The notes under the pieces: model-generated | The model's input: the letters and a program-made list of their open reading frames with translations, nothing else | Databases searched by the model: none | What the model was told of the DNA's origin: nothing | Translations under genes and position numbers: made by a program | Assembly: GCF_019599145.1 (NCBI RefSeq) | Contig: NZ_CP080647.1 | Coordinates: 6,510,001 to 6,574,000 of the forward strand | Source of the DNA: Streptomyces akebiae | GTDB lineage: Bacteria; Actinomycetota; Actinomycetes; Streptomycetales; Streptomycetaceae | Reading direction: 5' to 3' | Length of the DNA: 64,000 nt | In this document: positions 7,787 through 15,906 of the stretch, one piece after another | How the letters are laid out: every line of letters starts with the position of its first letter | Position numbering within the stretch: the first letter of the stretch is position 1

Positions 7787-8803
7787 TCAACTCTGCCTCT
7801 CGCAGCCGCAGTCGGCCGCCGCCACGTCCTCCAGCAAGCCGCTCTTGGCCGTGAGGTAGGCGAGCTGGGCACGGCTGTTGCTGCCGAGCAGGTCGCCCAC
7901 CTTCTTGAGGTGGCTGGCGACGGTACGGGGGCTGATGCCCAGCCGGCTGGCGATGGCGGCGTCCGTGTAGCCGTCGACCATGAGGCGCAGCACATGCAGC
8001 CGCGTCTCGTCGGTCAGGAGAGCGGGGCGTTGCTGGTCGTGCTCGTAGACGACCGGCCGCGCCCGCTCCCAGGCGTACTCGAAGGCGGAGACCAGGAAGT
8101 GCACGACGCCCGGGTCGGTGACCTTGAGGGCGTGGGTGCCGTGGTCCTTGCCCATGTCGGGGATGAACGCGACGGACCGGTCGCAGATGATCATCCGGTC
8201 GAACACCTCGTCCACCGTGCGTACTTCGACGCCCAGGTCGGTGACCTGCTTGATGTAGTCGAGGGTCGGGCCGTGCGCGCGGACGGTGTGCTGGTAGAGC
8301 GTGCGCTGCTTGACGCCCTTGCGGTGCGCCTCCAGCGTCCGCGGCAGGGCCTTGACCAGGACCTCCTCGGGACGCCTGCCGCCCGGGTGCGCGGTCAGCA
8401 GTTCGATCCTCGTGCCGCGGATCGCCTCGTCCAGCGCGGCGGTGATCGCCGGCGCGGGCGTGAGCCGCTGGGACGACTCGCTCTCCTGGCGGCGGGCGGT
8501 GCGGTAGACGCTCTCCGCCTGCGACATCGACGCCCGTACGGCGGCCAGGGCCTGCTGCTGTTCCAGGATCAGCCGCTCCATCGGGTGCGCCAGCGCCGCC
8601 GTCGCCACCGAGGGCGGAATCGGCACCATCGCCTCCGGGTCGTCCACCGCCGGGGCCACGAGCCCGAACGCGCTCACACAGCCCGGCGCGTCCGCGCGCG
8701 GGGCCCTTCCCGCCAGCAGCGCGGTGCGATAGAACTCGATGCCCACCCCACATACCTCCGCAGAGGAGTCGTCGCCCCCGGGTATGTCCGACTCACCGCA
8801 CAT
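7787..8803 (-). CDS. LuxR-type regulator with N-terminal TrmB/PLD-like sensor region
   Basis: A 338-aa regulator. The C-terminus (about 265-325) is a GerE/LuxR helix-turn-helix: RLMVDGYTDAAIASRLGISP then RTVASHLKKVGDLLGSNSRA. The middle (about 115-240) carries IRGTRIELLTAHPGGRRPEE, TLYQHTVRAHGPTLDYIKQV and VDEVFDRMIICDRSVAFIP, the pattern of orphan Streptomyces LuxR proteins with a TrmB- or phospholipase D-like sensor domain. No receiver or ATPase domain is present, so it is not a classical response regulator or LAL. The ATG at 8803 is chosen because GGGGGATGGC precedes it; the frame stays open upstream. It is divergent from a 48-aa secreted peptide gene and adjacent to the AmCP operon, which suggests peptide-linked or pathway-specific control. 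Confidence 0.85.
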   Translation of the reverse strand: MCGESDIPGGDDSSAEVCGVGIEFYRTALLAGRAPRADAPGCVSAFGLVAPAVDDPEAMVPIPPSVATAALAHPMERLILEQQQALAAVRASMSQAESVYRTARRQESESSQRLTPAPAITAALDEAIRGTRIELLTAHPGGRRPEEVLVKALPRTLEAHRKGVKQRTLYQHTVRAHGPTLDYIKQVTDLGVEVRTVDEVFDRMIICDRSVAFIPDMGKDHGTHALKVTDPGVVHFLVSAFEYAWERARPVVYEHDQQRPALLTDETRLHVLRLMVDGYTDAAIASRLGISPRTVASHLKKVGDLLGSNSRAQLAYLTAKSGLLEDVAAADCGCERQS

Positions 8804-8943
8804 GCCATCCCCCTTCAGAATCCTGCAGTGCACGATCATGACCCCTTCAATCGCTTCCGGCAACCGGCCGCCCAGGGCATGCTCTTCGTGTGGACACCGG
8901 CGAAGAGCCGCGAGTCCGATAATTCTTCTGGGGGGTACTGGAA
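8804..8943. promoter_or_regulatory. Divergent promoter region of LuxR gene and peptide gene
   Basis: This 140-bp interval lies between the start codons of the divergent LuxR and peptide genes and must contain both promoters. It includes an AT-rich stretch (GATAATTCTTCTGG, near 8918-8931) before the GGGGGG ribosome site of the peptide gene. I cannot assign -35/-10 boxes with confidence. Confidence 0.5.
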
Positions 8944-9090
8944 ATGAAGTACATGCGCAGAACGGCCGGGGCGCTCGCGTTTGTCGCCGCCGCGGTGCTG
9001 ACCCTTTCCGTCACCGTCGAGACGGCCGAACGCACCACGGTCGCAAGCGCCCAGGCGTCCAACGCGCCGGCCGACCCCGGCTGGCCCTGA
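8944..9090 (+). CDS. 48-residue secreted peptide ending in DPGWP
   Basis: A 48-aa open frame, ATG at 8944, with a strong GGGGGG ribosome site 8-13 nt upstream. It reads as a signal peptide (MKYMRRTAGA, then LAFVAAAVLTLSV) followed by a short hydrophilic part. A signal-peptidase-like VASA-Q site at 36/37 would release a 12-residue peptide, QASNAPADPGWP. No Cys/Ser/Thr-rich core or maturation enzyme for a lanthipeptide or lasso peptide is nearby. Divergent pairing with a LuxR-type regulator suggests an extracellular signal or a partner of that regulator; this is inference. Codon usage is as GC-rich at third positions as the neighbours, supporting that it is translated. Confidence 0.7.
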   Translation: MKYMRRTAGALAFVAAAVLTLSVTVETAERTTVASAQASNAPADPGWP

Positions 9091-9416
9091 GCCGAGCGCA
9101 CCGGTCCGCTCAACGCGCGTAAAGCGCACGCAAACCGCGCCTAAGGCGCGCGTGGCGATCGCACAGCGCTCATCGGTTGCTCACACAGCGTCCGCGCGGT
9201 GTCGCCGCCCTGGTCCGCCACTGACGGGGCGCCAAGTGACCTGCTGACGGTGTGAGTTAGCAAAGAAAACGGTTGACGGCAGAGCCGTCCGGCCGGGTCG
9301 AGGTCCCATTAGAGGTCCATTCGATGTCCGGTGAATTCCGGCTGCCGGTTCACGGGTCCGGTTCATGGGTTCCGGCAGTCGGTTTCACATTGAACGAACG
9401 AGGGAGTCCCAAGGAA
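9091..9416. other. Leader region of the AmCP operon
   Basis: The 326-bp gap ahead of lysW. A small hairpin (CGCGCC-TAA-GGCGCG, 9136-9150) follows the peptide gene and may act as a weak terminator. An A-rich stretch (GCAAAGAAAACGG, about 9260) followed by TTGACG near 9272 is a candidate promoter element, but no convincing -10 box stands at the usual distance. A GGAA ribosome site precedes the lysW ATG. Confidence 0.45.
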
Positions 9417-9608
9417 ATGACCACCGCCATTGCCGCACCGAAGTGCTTGGTGTGCGACACCGAATTCGAGGTCCAGGAGGACTGGGAAAAGGGGGAGATC
9501 ACCGAGTGCACGGCCTGCGGCCAGGAGCACGAGGTGGTCGAGAAGTCCGCCGCCGCCGGCGTACGGCTCGACCTCGCCCCCGAGGTGGAAGAGGACTGGG
9601 GCGAGTGA
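9417..9608 (+). CDS. lysW: LysW-family amino-group carrier protein (AmCP)
   Basis: A 63-aa acidic carrier protein. Two zinc knuckles, C10-x2-C13 and C31-x2-C34, and the C-terminal EVEEDWGE are the family hallmarks. In characterised LysW proteins the gamma-carboxyl of the last Glu forms an isopeptide bond with the alpha-amino group of the substrate, which protects it and gives electrostatic docking for the next enzymes. The ATG at 9417 follows AAGGAA, and the product has normal family length. Its stop overlaps the GTG of lysX (GTGA), so the two are translationally coupled. In the context of transketolase and DegT genes it is likely to carry intermediates of a specialised amino acid, not lysine or arginine. 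Confidence 0.95.
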   Translation: MTTAIAAPKCLVCDTEFEVQEDWEKGEITECTACGQEHEVVEKSAAAGVRLDLAPEVEEDWGE

Positions 9609-10492
9609 CGACCGCCGATCAGGTCCTGCTCTCGGTGACGATGCTGCGGCCCGAGGAGAAGCTGCTCCTCGGGGCGCTGCGGGCCGAGGGGCTGACGGCT
9701 CGGCCGTTGCTGATGGAGGATCTGGCGGAGGTCGTGGCGGGCCGCACCGGCGGTGGCCCGCCCGCTCTCGCCGTGATCCGCAACCTGTCCCACCGGGACG
9801 CGATCAGTGTCTCCCGGCGGCTGGAGTACGCCGGGGTGACCACCCTCAACCGGTCCTCCGTCATCGAGGCCTGCAACGACAAGGGGCTGCAGTCGCTGCT
9901 GTTCGCCCGCCACGGCATTCCGCACCCGGTCACCCGGCACGCCTTCAGCTACGACCAAGTGCGTTCCGCCGTGGACGAGTTGGGGATGCCGGCCGTCGTC
10001 AAACCGGTGAGCGGCTCGTGGGGGCGGGGCGTCACCAAAATGGCCAACGCCGAGTGTGTCGAGGCGTGGGCCGGAGGACGGGAGTCCGCGGACGCGGGCG
10101 GGAAGCTGTTCCCCGTGGTCGTCCAGGAGTACGTCGACAAGCCCGGGCACGATCTGCGGGTCGTGGTGGTGGGGCGGACGCCCGTGGTGGCGATCCAGCG
10201 GGTGTCGGAGGACTGGCGGACCAACACGCATCTGGGGGCGCGGGTTCAGCGGGTCGAGGTGACCGCCGAGATCGACAAGCTGTGTCAGCAGGTGGTCGAT
10301 GTGCTGGGGCCCGGGTTCTACGGGGTGGACCTGGTGGAGGACCGGGTGGCCGGGGAGCTGCTCGTGCTCGAGGTCAACGCCAATCCGGAGTTCGCCAAGT
10401 CGTCGGCGGAGCACGGGGTGGATGTGGCGGGGTTGTACGCGGCGTATGTGGCCGAGCAGGTGGCGTCGCCGGCGGCCGTCGCCGCCGTCTAG
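9605..10492 (+). CDS. lysX: LysX/ArgX-type ATP-grasp ligase charging the AmCP
   Basis: A 295-aa RimK-like ATP-grasp enzyme. It aligns by eye with Thermus LysX: IRNLSHRDAISVSRRLEYAG, NRSSVIEACNDK, the ATP-binding KPVSGSWGRGV, GHDLRVVVVG, the TNTHLGARV motif and the metal-binding GVDLVEDRVAGELLVLEVNA. LysX forms the isopeptide bond between the C-terminal Glu of LysW and the amino group of alpha-aminoadipate; ArgX does so with glutamate. Which substrate is used here cannot be read from sequence, although transketolase-containing AmCP pathways begin from glutamate. The GTG start overlaps the lysW stop. A 333-bp gap containing a large repeat hairpin separates it from the next gene. Confidence 0.93.
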   Translation: MTTADQVLLSVTMLRPEEKLLLGALRAEGLTARPLLMEDLAEVVAGRTGGGPPALAVIRNLSHRDAISVSRRLEYAGVTTLNRSSVIEACNDKGLQSLLFARHGIPHPVTRHAFSYDQVRSAVDELGMPAVVKPVSGSWGRGVTKMANAECVEAWAGGRESADAGGKLFPVVVQEYVDKPGHDLRVVVVGRTPVVAIQRVSEDWRTNTHLGARVQRVEVTAEIDKLCQQVVDVLGPGFYGVDLVEDRVAGELLVLEVNANPEFAKSSAEHGVDVAGLYAAYVAEQVASPAAVAAV

Positions 10493-10542
10493 GGCACCGG
10501 TCCGTTTCCCGCCCCCGCGGTCGGTGGTCGGCCGCGGGTGCG

Positions 10543-10751
10543 TGGGGGCTGGTCGCGCAAGTCCTCGCGCCCTGAAAGCCCAGGCCCCGCGGGCCTGAAA
10601 GGCGACGGCCACGCGGGCCTGAAGGCGACGGCCACGCGGGCCTGAAAAGCACGGGGCGCAGCCCCTGCTTTTCAGGGGCGCGGGGAACTGCGCGAGAAGC
10701 CCCACGGACCCGCACCCGCCGACGACCCGCACCCACCGAGCTCCCAGGCGC
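10543..10751. repeat. Streptomyces-type intergenic hairpin repeat, copy 1
   Basis: An imperfect palindromic element. The left end (GGGGGCTGGTCGCGCAAGTC) mirrors the right end at 10670-10703 (TTTCAGGGGCGCGGGGAACT then GCGCGAGAAGCCCC). Inside are an AAAAGCACGGGG/CCCCTGCTTTT hairpin and two copies of CCTGAAAGGCGACGGCCACG. A close relative is at 31148-31340, and both continue into the same GAGCTCCCAGGCGCCCCCAC flank. It lies between lysX and the degT-like gene, so it may attenuate transcription inside the operon or mark a promoter boundary. Confidence 0.85.
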
Positions 10752-10825
10752 CCCCACACCCCACCCCCTCACCCCTCACTCCCACCCCCACTTCACGCAA
10801 GCGGATCAGAGAGGCCCAACACCTT

Positions 10826-11497
10826 ATGGAACTGTTCGACACCGCCACCGTGCTCACCCGGGTTCTGACCTCGGGCGTGGTGATGAGTATCGAGAAGAGC
10901 GACCGGGAGTTGCCCGGTCTGGAACGGCTGTTGACGAAGAAGACGCGGCGGAGCAAAGCCGTGCTGCTCAACAGCCGGACGGGGGCGATCCACGCCGCGT
11001 TGGCCGGTCAGGGGATCGGCCACGGGGACAGCGTCGCCCTGGCGGAGCCGGACGCGGAGACCGCCGCGTTCCTGGCCTGGCTGGGCGTGCGCGTGACGTC
11101 GTACGACGAGCCCGCCGCGTACGACTACCTGGCGCTGGACCCGGCCAACGCCGACCGGCTCGGCGAGCTGGCCGCGGGGGCCACCGCGCCGGCGCTGGTC
11201 GTCGACCTGACCGGTCTCGGCTTCGGTCCGGCCGCCGCCGTGCTCACCGACGACCCGAAGCTCTGGGCCCGCGCCGAGCGGCTGAAGATCTTCGGCGCCT
11301 ACGACCTGCGCACGATGTGGACGCAGGAGGAGGCGGACGCCGACCTCGTCCCCGGCGTGCAGTTCAACTACCGGCTCAGTCCGCTGGTCGCCGCCTGTGT
11401 GCGGATGGCCCTGACCCAGGCGGCACAACCCCAGACGGCACAGCCCCAGACGGCACAGCCCCGCCTCGCCGCGACTTCCGGAGCGAACCAGTCATGA
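10826..11497 (+). CDS. Shrunken DegT-like protein lacking the PLP lysine
   Basis: A 223-aa protein that resembles pieces of DegT/DnrJ/EryC1 aminotransferases. NSRTGAIHAALAGQGIGHGD (about 49-68) corresponds to the cofactor-binding GTSSLHMALVGAGVRPGD of the downstream enzyme, VLTDDPKLWARAERLKIFG to the strand after the active site, and FNYRLSPLVAACVRMAL (about 183-199) to the dimer-interface segment. The section with the aspartate and the PLP lysine is missing, as is the small C-terminal domain, so it should be catalytically dead. Its stop overlaps the ATG of the full aminotransferase (ATGA), suggesting a 1:1 partner. The tail contains a repeated AQPQTAQPQTAQP linker. The function is inferred from similarity and context only. 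Confidence 0.65.
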   Translation: MELFDTATVLTRVLTSGVVMSIEKSDRELPGLERLLTKKTRRSKAVLLNSRTGAIHAALAGQGIGHGDSVALAEPDAETAAFLAWLGVRVTSYDEPAAYDYLALDPANADRLGELAAGATAPALVVDLTGLGFGPAAAVLTDDPKLWARAERLKIFGAYDLRTMWTQEEADADLVPGVQFNYRLSPLVAACVRMALTQAAQPQTAQPQTAQPRLAATSGANQS

Positions 11498-12813
11498 TCA
11501 CCGACTTCCCCAACTCGCCGCTGCCGCTGCCGAATCCGGCGGACCTCGACGACGAACTCGCCGCCCTGGGCGGCGCCGAGATCATCCCCAAGGCGCTCCG
11601 CCGCACGCTCTTCCCCGTCATCACCAAGGAAGACGTGTTCAACCTGATGCTCGCCCAGCGGCAGGCGCCCGAGAAGGTCGTCGCCGACTTCGCCGAGGCC
11701 TACCGGGCCTATGTGGGCGCCGGGTTCGCGCTGCCCACGGCCAGTGGTACCTCCAGCCTGCACATGGCGCTCGTCGGCGCCGGGGTGCGGCCCGGCGACG
11801 AGGTCATCGTGCCGGCGTTCACCTTCATCGCCACCGCGCAGGCCGTCGTCGCGGCCCACGCCGTGCCCGTGTTCGTCGACATCGACCCGGTCACCTACTG
11901 CATGGACCCGGCCGCCGCGGCCGCCGCGATCACCGAGCGGACCCGGGCGCTCATGCCCGTACACGTCCACGGGCTGCCCGCCGACGTCCCCGCGCTGCGC
12001 GCGCTCGCCGACCGGCACGGCATCGCCCTCGTCGAGGACGCCTCCCACGCCCACTCCGCGAAGATCGGCGACCGGGTCGCCGGCTCCCTCGGGGACGCGG
12101 CCGGGCAGAGCCTGATGGCCGACAAGAACTTCCCGTTGGGCGGGGAGGGGGGTATCGCCTTCTTCGCCGAGGAGGAGTCGTACCGGCGGGCCGTCTCCTA
12201 TCTCGCCCGCCACGGCATCGACTACGGGATGTCCTGGGTCGCCGCCGCCTTCGGCAGCAGCCAGCTCAAGCGGCTGCCGTACTACGACGAGATCCGCGCC
12301 CGCAACGCGGCGCTGCTCGGGGACGCCCTGCGCGAGACGGGACTGTTCACGCCGCCGCACGTGCCGGACGGGCACGTCCACGCCTACAACATGTACCGGC
12401 TCACCCTGCACCCCGGGGCCGTCGGCCTCGACGACCTGCCGGTGCACGCCGTCAAGGAGGCCGTCCACGAGCTGCTGGTCGCGGAGGGCGTGCCGGCGCG
12501 CGAGTGGCAGAACACGCCGATCCCCTGCCACCTGCCCTTCCGGCACCGGGACGGGTTCGGGAACGGCTACCCCTTCAGCCTCAACCCCGGCGCCGTGCGC
12601 GACCACCGGCCGGAGGACTTCCCCGTCACCCTCGGCATGCTCGACTCGACCCTCGTCCTCTGCCGCGAGCTGCGCTCCCCGGTCGAGTACGAGCGGATCC
12701 TGCGCTACGCCGACGCCTTCCGCAAGGTCGCCCGCCGCCCCGACGCCATCCGCAAGCTGGTCCAGGAGCGCGACTACGTGCGGCCGTACGAGAAGGCGGC
12801 CCGCCTTGGCTGA
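11494..12813 (+). CDS. DegT/DnrJ/EryC1 PLP-dependent aminotransferase
   Basis: A 439-aa sugar-aminotransferase-type enzyme. Visible hallmarks are GTSSLHMAL (85-93, phosphate binding), VPAFTFIATAQAV, VEDASHAHSA (Asp182 to the pyridine nitrogen, His185) and DKNFPLGGEGG with the Schiff-base Lys211. The family transfers an amino group, usually from glutamate, to a keto group. In vazabitide-type AmCP pathways an aminotransferase aminates the ketol made by transketolase on the carrier protein, and that is the expected job here. The ATG at 11494 overlaps the preceding stop; its 3' end overlaps the next gene by 8 nt. It could pair with the inactive paralogue encoded just upstream. Confidence 0.9.
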   Translation: MITDFPNSPLPLPNPADLDDELAALGGAEIIPKALRRTLFPVITKEDVFNLMLAQRQAPEKVVADFAEAYRAYVGAGFALPTASGTSSLHMALVGAGVRPGDEVIVPAFTFIATAQAVVAAHAVPVFVDIDPVTYCMDPAAAAAAITERTRALMPVHVHGLPADVPALRALADRHGIALVEDASHAHSAKIGDRVAGSLGDAAGQSLMADKNFPLGGEGGIAFFAEEESYRRAVSYLARHGIDYGMSWVAAAFGSSQLKRLPYYDEIRARNAALLGDALRETGLFTPPHVPDGHVHAYNMYRLTLHPGAVGLDDLPVHAVKEAVHELLVAEGVPAREWQNTPIPCHLPFRHRDGFGNGYPFSLNPGAVRDHRPEDFPVTLGMLDSTLVLCRELRSPVEYERILRYADAFRKVARRPDAIRKLVQERDYVRPYEKAARLG

Positions 12814-13894
12814 CATCGGGAACACCGACCACGGGAACACGAACCAGAAGATCCGCGTCGCCGTCGTCGGCGCCAGCGGATACACCGGGGGCGAGGTCAT
12901 CCGGCTGCTCCTCGAACACCCCCACGTCGAACTCGCCTTCCTGTCCGCCGAGCGGGCCGCCGGTGCCGTCATCGGCAGCGTGCACCCCTGGCTGCGCAAC
13001 CATCCCAAGGCGGGCGCGCTGAGGTTCCGGCCGCTGGCCGAGCTGGCGCGGACCGACCCCGTCGACGTGGCCTTCTGCTGCCTGCCCACCGGAGCGCTGC
13101 CCGAGCGGCTGCCGCTGATCGCGGCGCACGCCAAGCGGGTGCTGAACCTGGGCGGCGACTTCCGACTGCGGGCCGAGGACGAGGTGCGGGCGCACTACCC
13201 GAAGACAGCCGAGCACCCGCCGCTGGAGGACTTCGCCTACTACGTACCGGAGTTGAGCGGCGACGTGCCGGAGGGGCGGTTCGTGAACCTGCCCGGCTGC
13301 ATGGCCGTCACCACGATCTACGCCCTGTACCCGCTCTTCGCCGGCGCCGAGCCGCTGGCCACCGACCGGGTCGTCGTCGACGCGAAGACCGGCTCGACCG
13401 GCGGCGGCCGGGGCAGTAACGAGCCGCCCGCCGAGCGCAGCGGGAACTTCCGGGTGCACAAGCTGTACGGGCACCGGCACGCGCCCGAGGTCCGGCAGGC
13501 CATCGCCGACTTCACCGGTGCGGCCGTGGACCTCCGTTTCTCCACGCACAGCCTGGACGTGGCCCGGGGCATCCTCGTCACCGCCTACGCCGAACTCCGG
13601 GACGGCGTCACCTCGTTGGACGTCAAGCGGGCCTACGCCAAGGCGTACGTCGGCAAGCCGTTCGTCCGGGTCCGCCCGGCGCCGAAGGCCCCGCAGGACT
13701 TCCCGATGCTGAAGGCGGTCGTCGGCTCGAACGTCGCCGAGGTCGCCATCGCCGTCCAGGGCGGGCAAGTCGTCGCCGTCGCCGCCCTGGACAACCTGAT
13801 CAAGGGCGCGGCGGGCCAGGCCGTCCAGGCGATGAACCTGATGCACGGCTTCGACGAGACCTCCGGCCTGCCGACCACGGCGGTGTCCCCATGA
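12806..13894 (+). CDS. ArgC/LysY-type N-acyl-phosphate semialdehyde dehydrogenase
   Basis: A 362-aa NADPH-dependent reductase of the ArgC family. The Rossmann motif [20 protein letters not shown] is near residue 18, the nucleophilic cysteine is Cys165 in NLPGCMAVT, and [16 protein letters not shown] supplies the catalytic His. LysY enzymes reduce the carrier-bound acyl phosphate to the semialdehyde. The start is a TTG at 12806 behind GAGAAGG and inside the last codons of the aminotransferase gene; no ATG or GTG lies in a better place. The Met after the Cys (GCMAVT instead of GCYPT) is unusual for primary arginine ArgC and fits a specialised AmCP pathway. Its stop overlaps the next ATG. Confidence 0.9.
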   Translation: MADIGNTDHGNTNQKIRVAVVGASGYTGGEVIRLLLEHPHVELAFLSAERAAGAVIGSVHPWLRNHPKAGALRFRPLAELARTDPVDVAFCCLPTGALPERLPLIAAHAKRVLNLGGDFRLRAEDEVRAHYPKTAEHPPLEDFAYYVPELSGDVPEGRFVNLPGCMAVTTIYALYPLFAGAEPLATDRVVVDAKTGSTGGGRGSNEPPAERSGNFRVHKLYGHRHAPEVRQAIADFTGAAVDLRFSTHSLDVARGILVTAYAELRDGVTSLDVKRAYAKAYVGKPFVRVRPAPKAPQDFPMLKAVVGSNVAEVAIAVQGGQVVAVAALDNLIKGAAGQAVQAMNLMHGFDETSGLPTTAVSP

Positions 13895-15906
13895 CGACCC
13901 AGCTGGAACGACCGGTGACGACAACAGGAACCACTCCGGCCCCGGCCGCCGCCCCCGACACGCGGTCCGCGACCTTCTCCGTCCCCGCCCGCCCCGTCCT
14001 CCGGCCCACCGGGCCCCTCTACGTCGTCAAGGCAGGCAGCGCCACTCTCGATCGCGGCACCATCCACAAGGAGCTCGCCGATCTGGTGGCCCGGGGTGCC
14101 CGGGTGCTGCTCGTGGCCGGTGGGGCCACCGGGATCGAACGGCACTACGCGGCGATCGACCGGCCGATGCCGCACCTGCGGCTGGCCAACGGGGACGTGG
14201 TGCGGTACTGCCCGCCGGAGGAGATGACGCACCTCGTCGACGCCTACGAGCGGGTGACGCTGCCGGCCGTGGAGCGGGAGCTGCGCGCGCTCGGGCTCAG
14301 CGTGTTCACCTCCGTCGCCGCGCGCGGCGGGCTCGTGAGCGGCAGGGCCAACCGGCCGCTCAAGGCGGTGTCCGGCGCGGGCCGGACCCTGGTCGTGCGC
14401 GACCACCGGGCCGGTGTGCCGACGGCCGTCGACGTCGACGGCCTGACCGCGCTGCTGGAGGCGTACGACGTCGTCTGTCTGTCGCCGCCGGTCGCCGACC
14501 CGGCGGGCGGCGCCCCGCTGAACGTGGACGCCGACGTGCTCGCCGCCGTCCTGACCGGCGCGCTCGGCGCGGACCACCTGCGGCTGGTCACCGGCACCGC
14601 CGGACTGCTGACCGACCCTGCCGTCCCCGACTCCACGCTCTACGACGCCTATCCGGGCGAGGGCGCGAAGTACGCGGGCGGCAGGATGCGGCAGAAGGTG
14701 CGGGCCGCCGAGATCGCCATGACGGACAGCGGCGCCGACGTCGCCATCACCGGTCCGCACACGATGGGCGTACCGTCCGGCTGGACCCGGTTCTGGCGTA
14801 CGAAGGAACCGGCGGCCGACCTCGGGCTGCTCACCCGCGTCGCCTGTGTGCCGTCGGTGTCGCGGGACGAGGCCGAACTCTCCGCCTACCTGGCCGAGTG
14901 GTGCCGGGAGCGCGGCATCGACGCCCGGGTCGACGAGGTCGGCAACCTCGTCGCCACCCGGGGCGACGGCCCCCGGCGGCTGCTGCTCCTCGGCCACCTC
15001 GACACGGTCCCCCACCACTGGCCGGCCGAGTGGCGCGACGGCGAACTGTGGGCGCGGGGCAGTGTCGACGCCAAGGGCAGCCTGGCGAACTTCCTGGAGG
15101 TGCTCGCCCACGCGGACATCCCCGAGGACGCCCAGCTGCGCGTGGTCGGCGCGGTGGAGGAGGAGATCTCCTCCTCCAAGGGCGCCTTCCACGTCCGCGA
15201 CCGGTACCCGGCCGACGCCGTCGTCATCGGCGAGCCCAGCGGCTCGGGGACCCTGACCCTCGGCTACTTCGGGCTGTTCAAGCTCCGGATCACGGCATCC
15301 GTGGCCAGCGGCCACTCCGCCGGGATGGACGCCGTGTCCGCGCCGGACCACCTGATCGACGTCCTCGCCCGGATCCGGGCGTCGGTGCTCGCCGAGGCGC
15401 CGGACGCGCTCAGCGCGGTCATCGACGTCCGCGTGGAGAGCGGGCGCGAGCGCTCCACCGCCATCGGGATCCTCAACTTCCGGGTGCCGCCCAAGGCCGA
15501 TGTGCAGGCGCTCACGGCCGCCGCGCTGAGGCATGCCGCCGACGACGTCCGCGTCGAGGTGCTGCGGGCCACCCCCGGGCACGCCGGAGGCCGCTCCAGC
15601 GCGCTGGTGAAGGTCTTCACCCGGGCCTTCGCACAGGCCGGGATCAGGCCCCGCTTCGTGGTGAAGAAGGGCACGTCCGACATGAACACGCTGGCCACCA
15701 CCTGGCACGACGTCCCGATGGTGGCGTACGGCCCCGGGGACTCCTCCCTGGACCACACCGACGAGGAACGCATCGACCCCATGGAGTACCGCACCGCCCG
15801 CACCCTGCTCGCCGACGCGGTCCACCGGTGGTTCGCCCTGTCCGACGTGCCCGCCCCGCCTGCCCTGCCCGATCTGCCCGACCTGCGCGAGGGGAGCCGG
15901 CGATGA
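13891..15906 (+). CDS. Fusion of LysZ-type carrier-acyl kinase and LysK-type M20 deacylase
   Basis: A 671-aa protein with two complete enzyme halves. Residues about 42-300 are an amino acid kinase of the acetylglutamate-kinase/LysZ type ([26 protein letters not shown], the [10 protein letters not shown] strand, [14 protein letters not shown]). Residues about 310-655 are an M20 metallopeptidase like LysK/ArgE: GHLDTVP (His369, Asp371), GSVDAKGS (Asp393), VEEEIS (Glu423-425), IGEPSG and a final DSSLDH. In known AmCP pathways kinase and deacylase are separate proteins that activate the side-chain carboxylate and, last, cut the product from LysW. A disordered Thr/Pro/Ala leader of 40 residues precedes the kinase. 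The joined frame is continuous, with no stop between halves. ATGA overlaps join it to both neighbours. Confidence 0.9.
   Translation: MTTQLERPVTTTGTTPAPAAAPDTRSATFSVPARPVLRPTGPLYVVKAGSATLDRGTIHKELADLVARGARVLLVAGGATGIERHYAAIDRPMPHLRLANGDVVRYCPPEEMTHLVDAYERVTLPAVERELRALGLSVFTSVAARGGLVSGRANRPLKAVSGAGRTLVVRDHRAGVPTAVDVDGLTALLEAYDVVCLSPPVADPAGGAPLNVDADVLAAVLTGALGADHLRLVTGTAGLLTDPAVPDSTLYDAYPGEGAKYAGGRMRQKVRAAEIAMTDSGADVAITGPHTMGVPSGWTRFWRTKEPAADLGLLTRVACVPSVSRDEAELSAYLAEWCRERGIDARVDEVGNLVATRGDGPRRLLLLGHLDTVPHHWPAEWRDGELWARGSVDAKGSLANFLEVLAHADIPEDAQLRVVGAVEEEISSSKGAFHVRDRYPADAVVIGEPSGSGTLTLGYFGLFKLRITASVASGHSAGMDAVSAPDHLIDVLARIRASVLAEAPDALSAVIDVRVESGRERSTAIGILNFRVPPKADVQALTAAALRHAADDVRVEVLRATPGHAGGRSSALVKVFTRAFAQAGIRPRFVVKKGTSDMNTLATTWHDVPMVAYGPGDSSLDHTDEERIDPMEYRTARTLLADAVHRWFALSDVPAPPALPDLPDLREGSRR

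Noticed and set aside
8944-9090. Lasso or lanthipeptide precursor
   Set aside because: No cyclase, protease, dehydratase or recognition element is encoded nearby, the leader is a Sec signal, and the core lacks Cys/Ser/Thr.
9417-15906. Primary lysine or arginine biosynthesis operon of LysW type
   Set aside because: Transketolase, DegT and ATP-grasp ligase genes are coupled to it, and the usual aminoadipate genes and LysJ/ArgD-type aminotransferase are absent.
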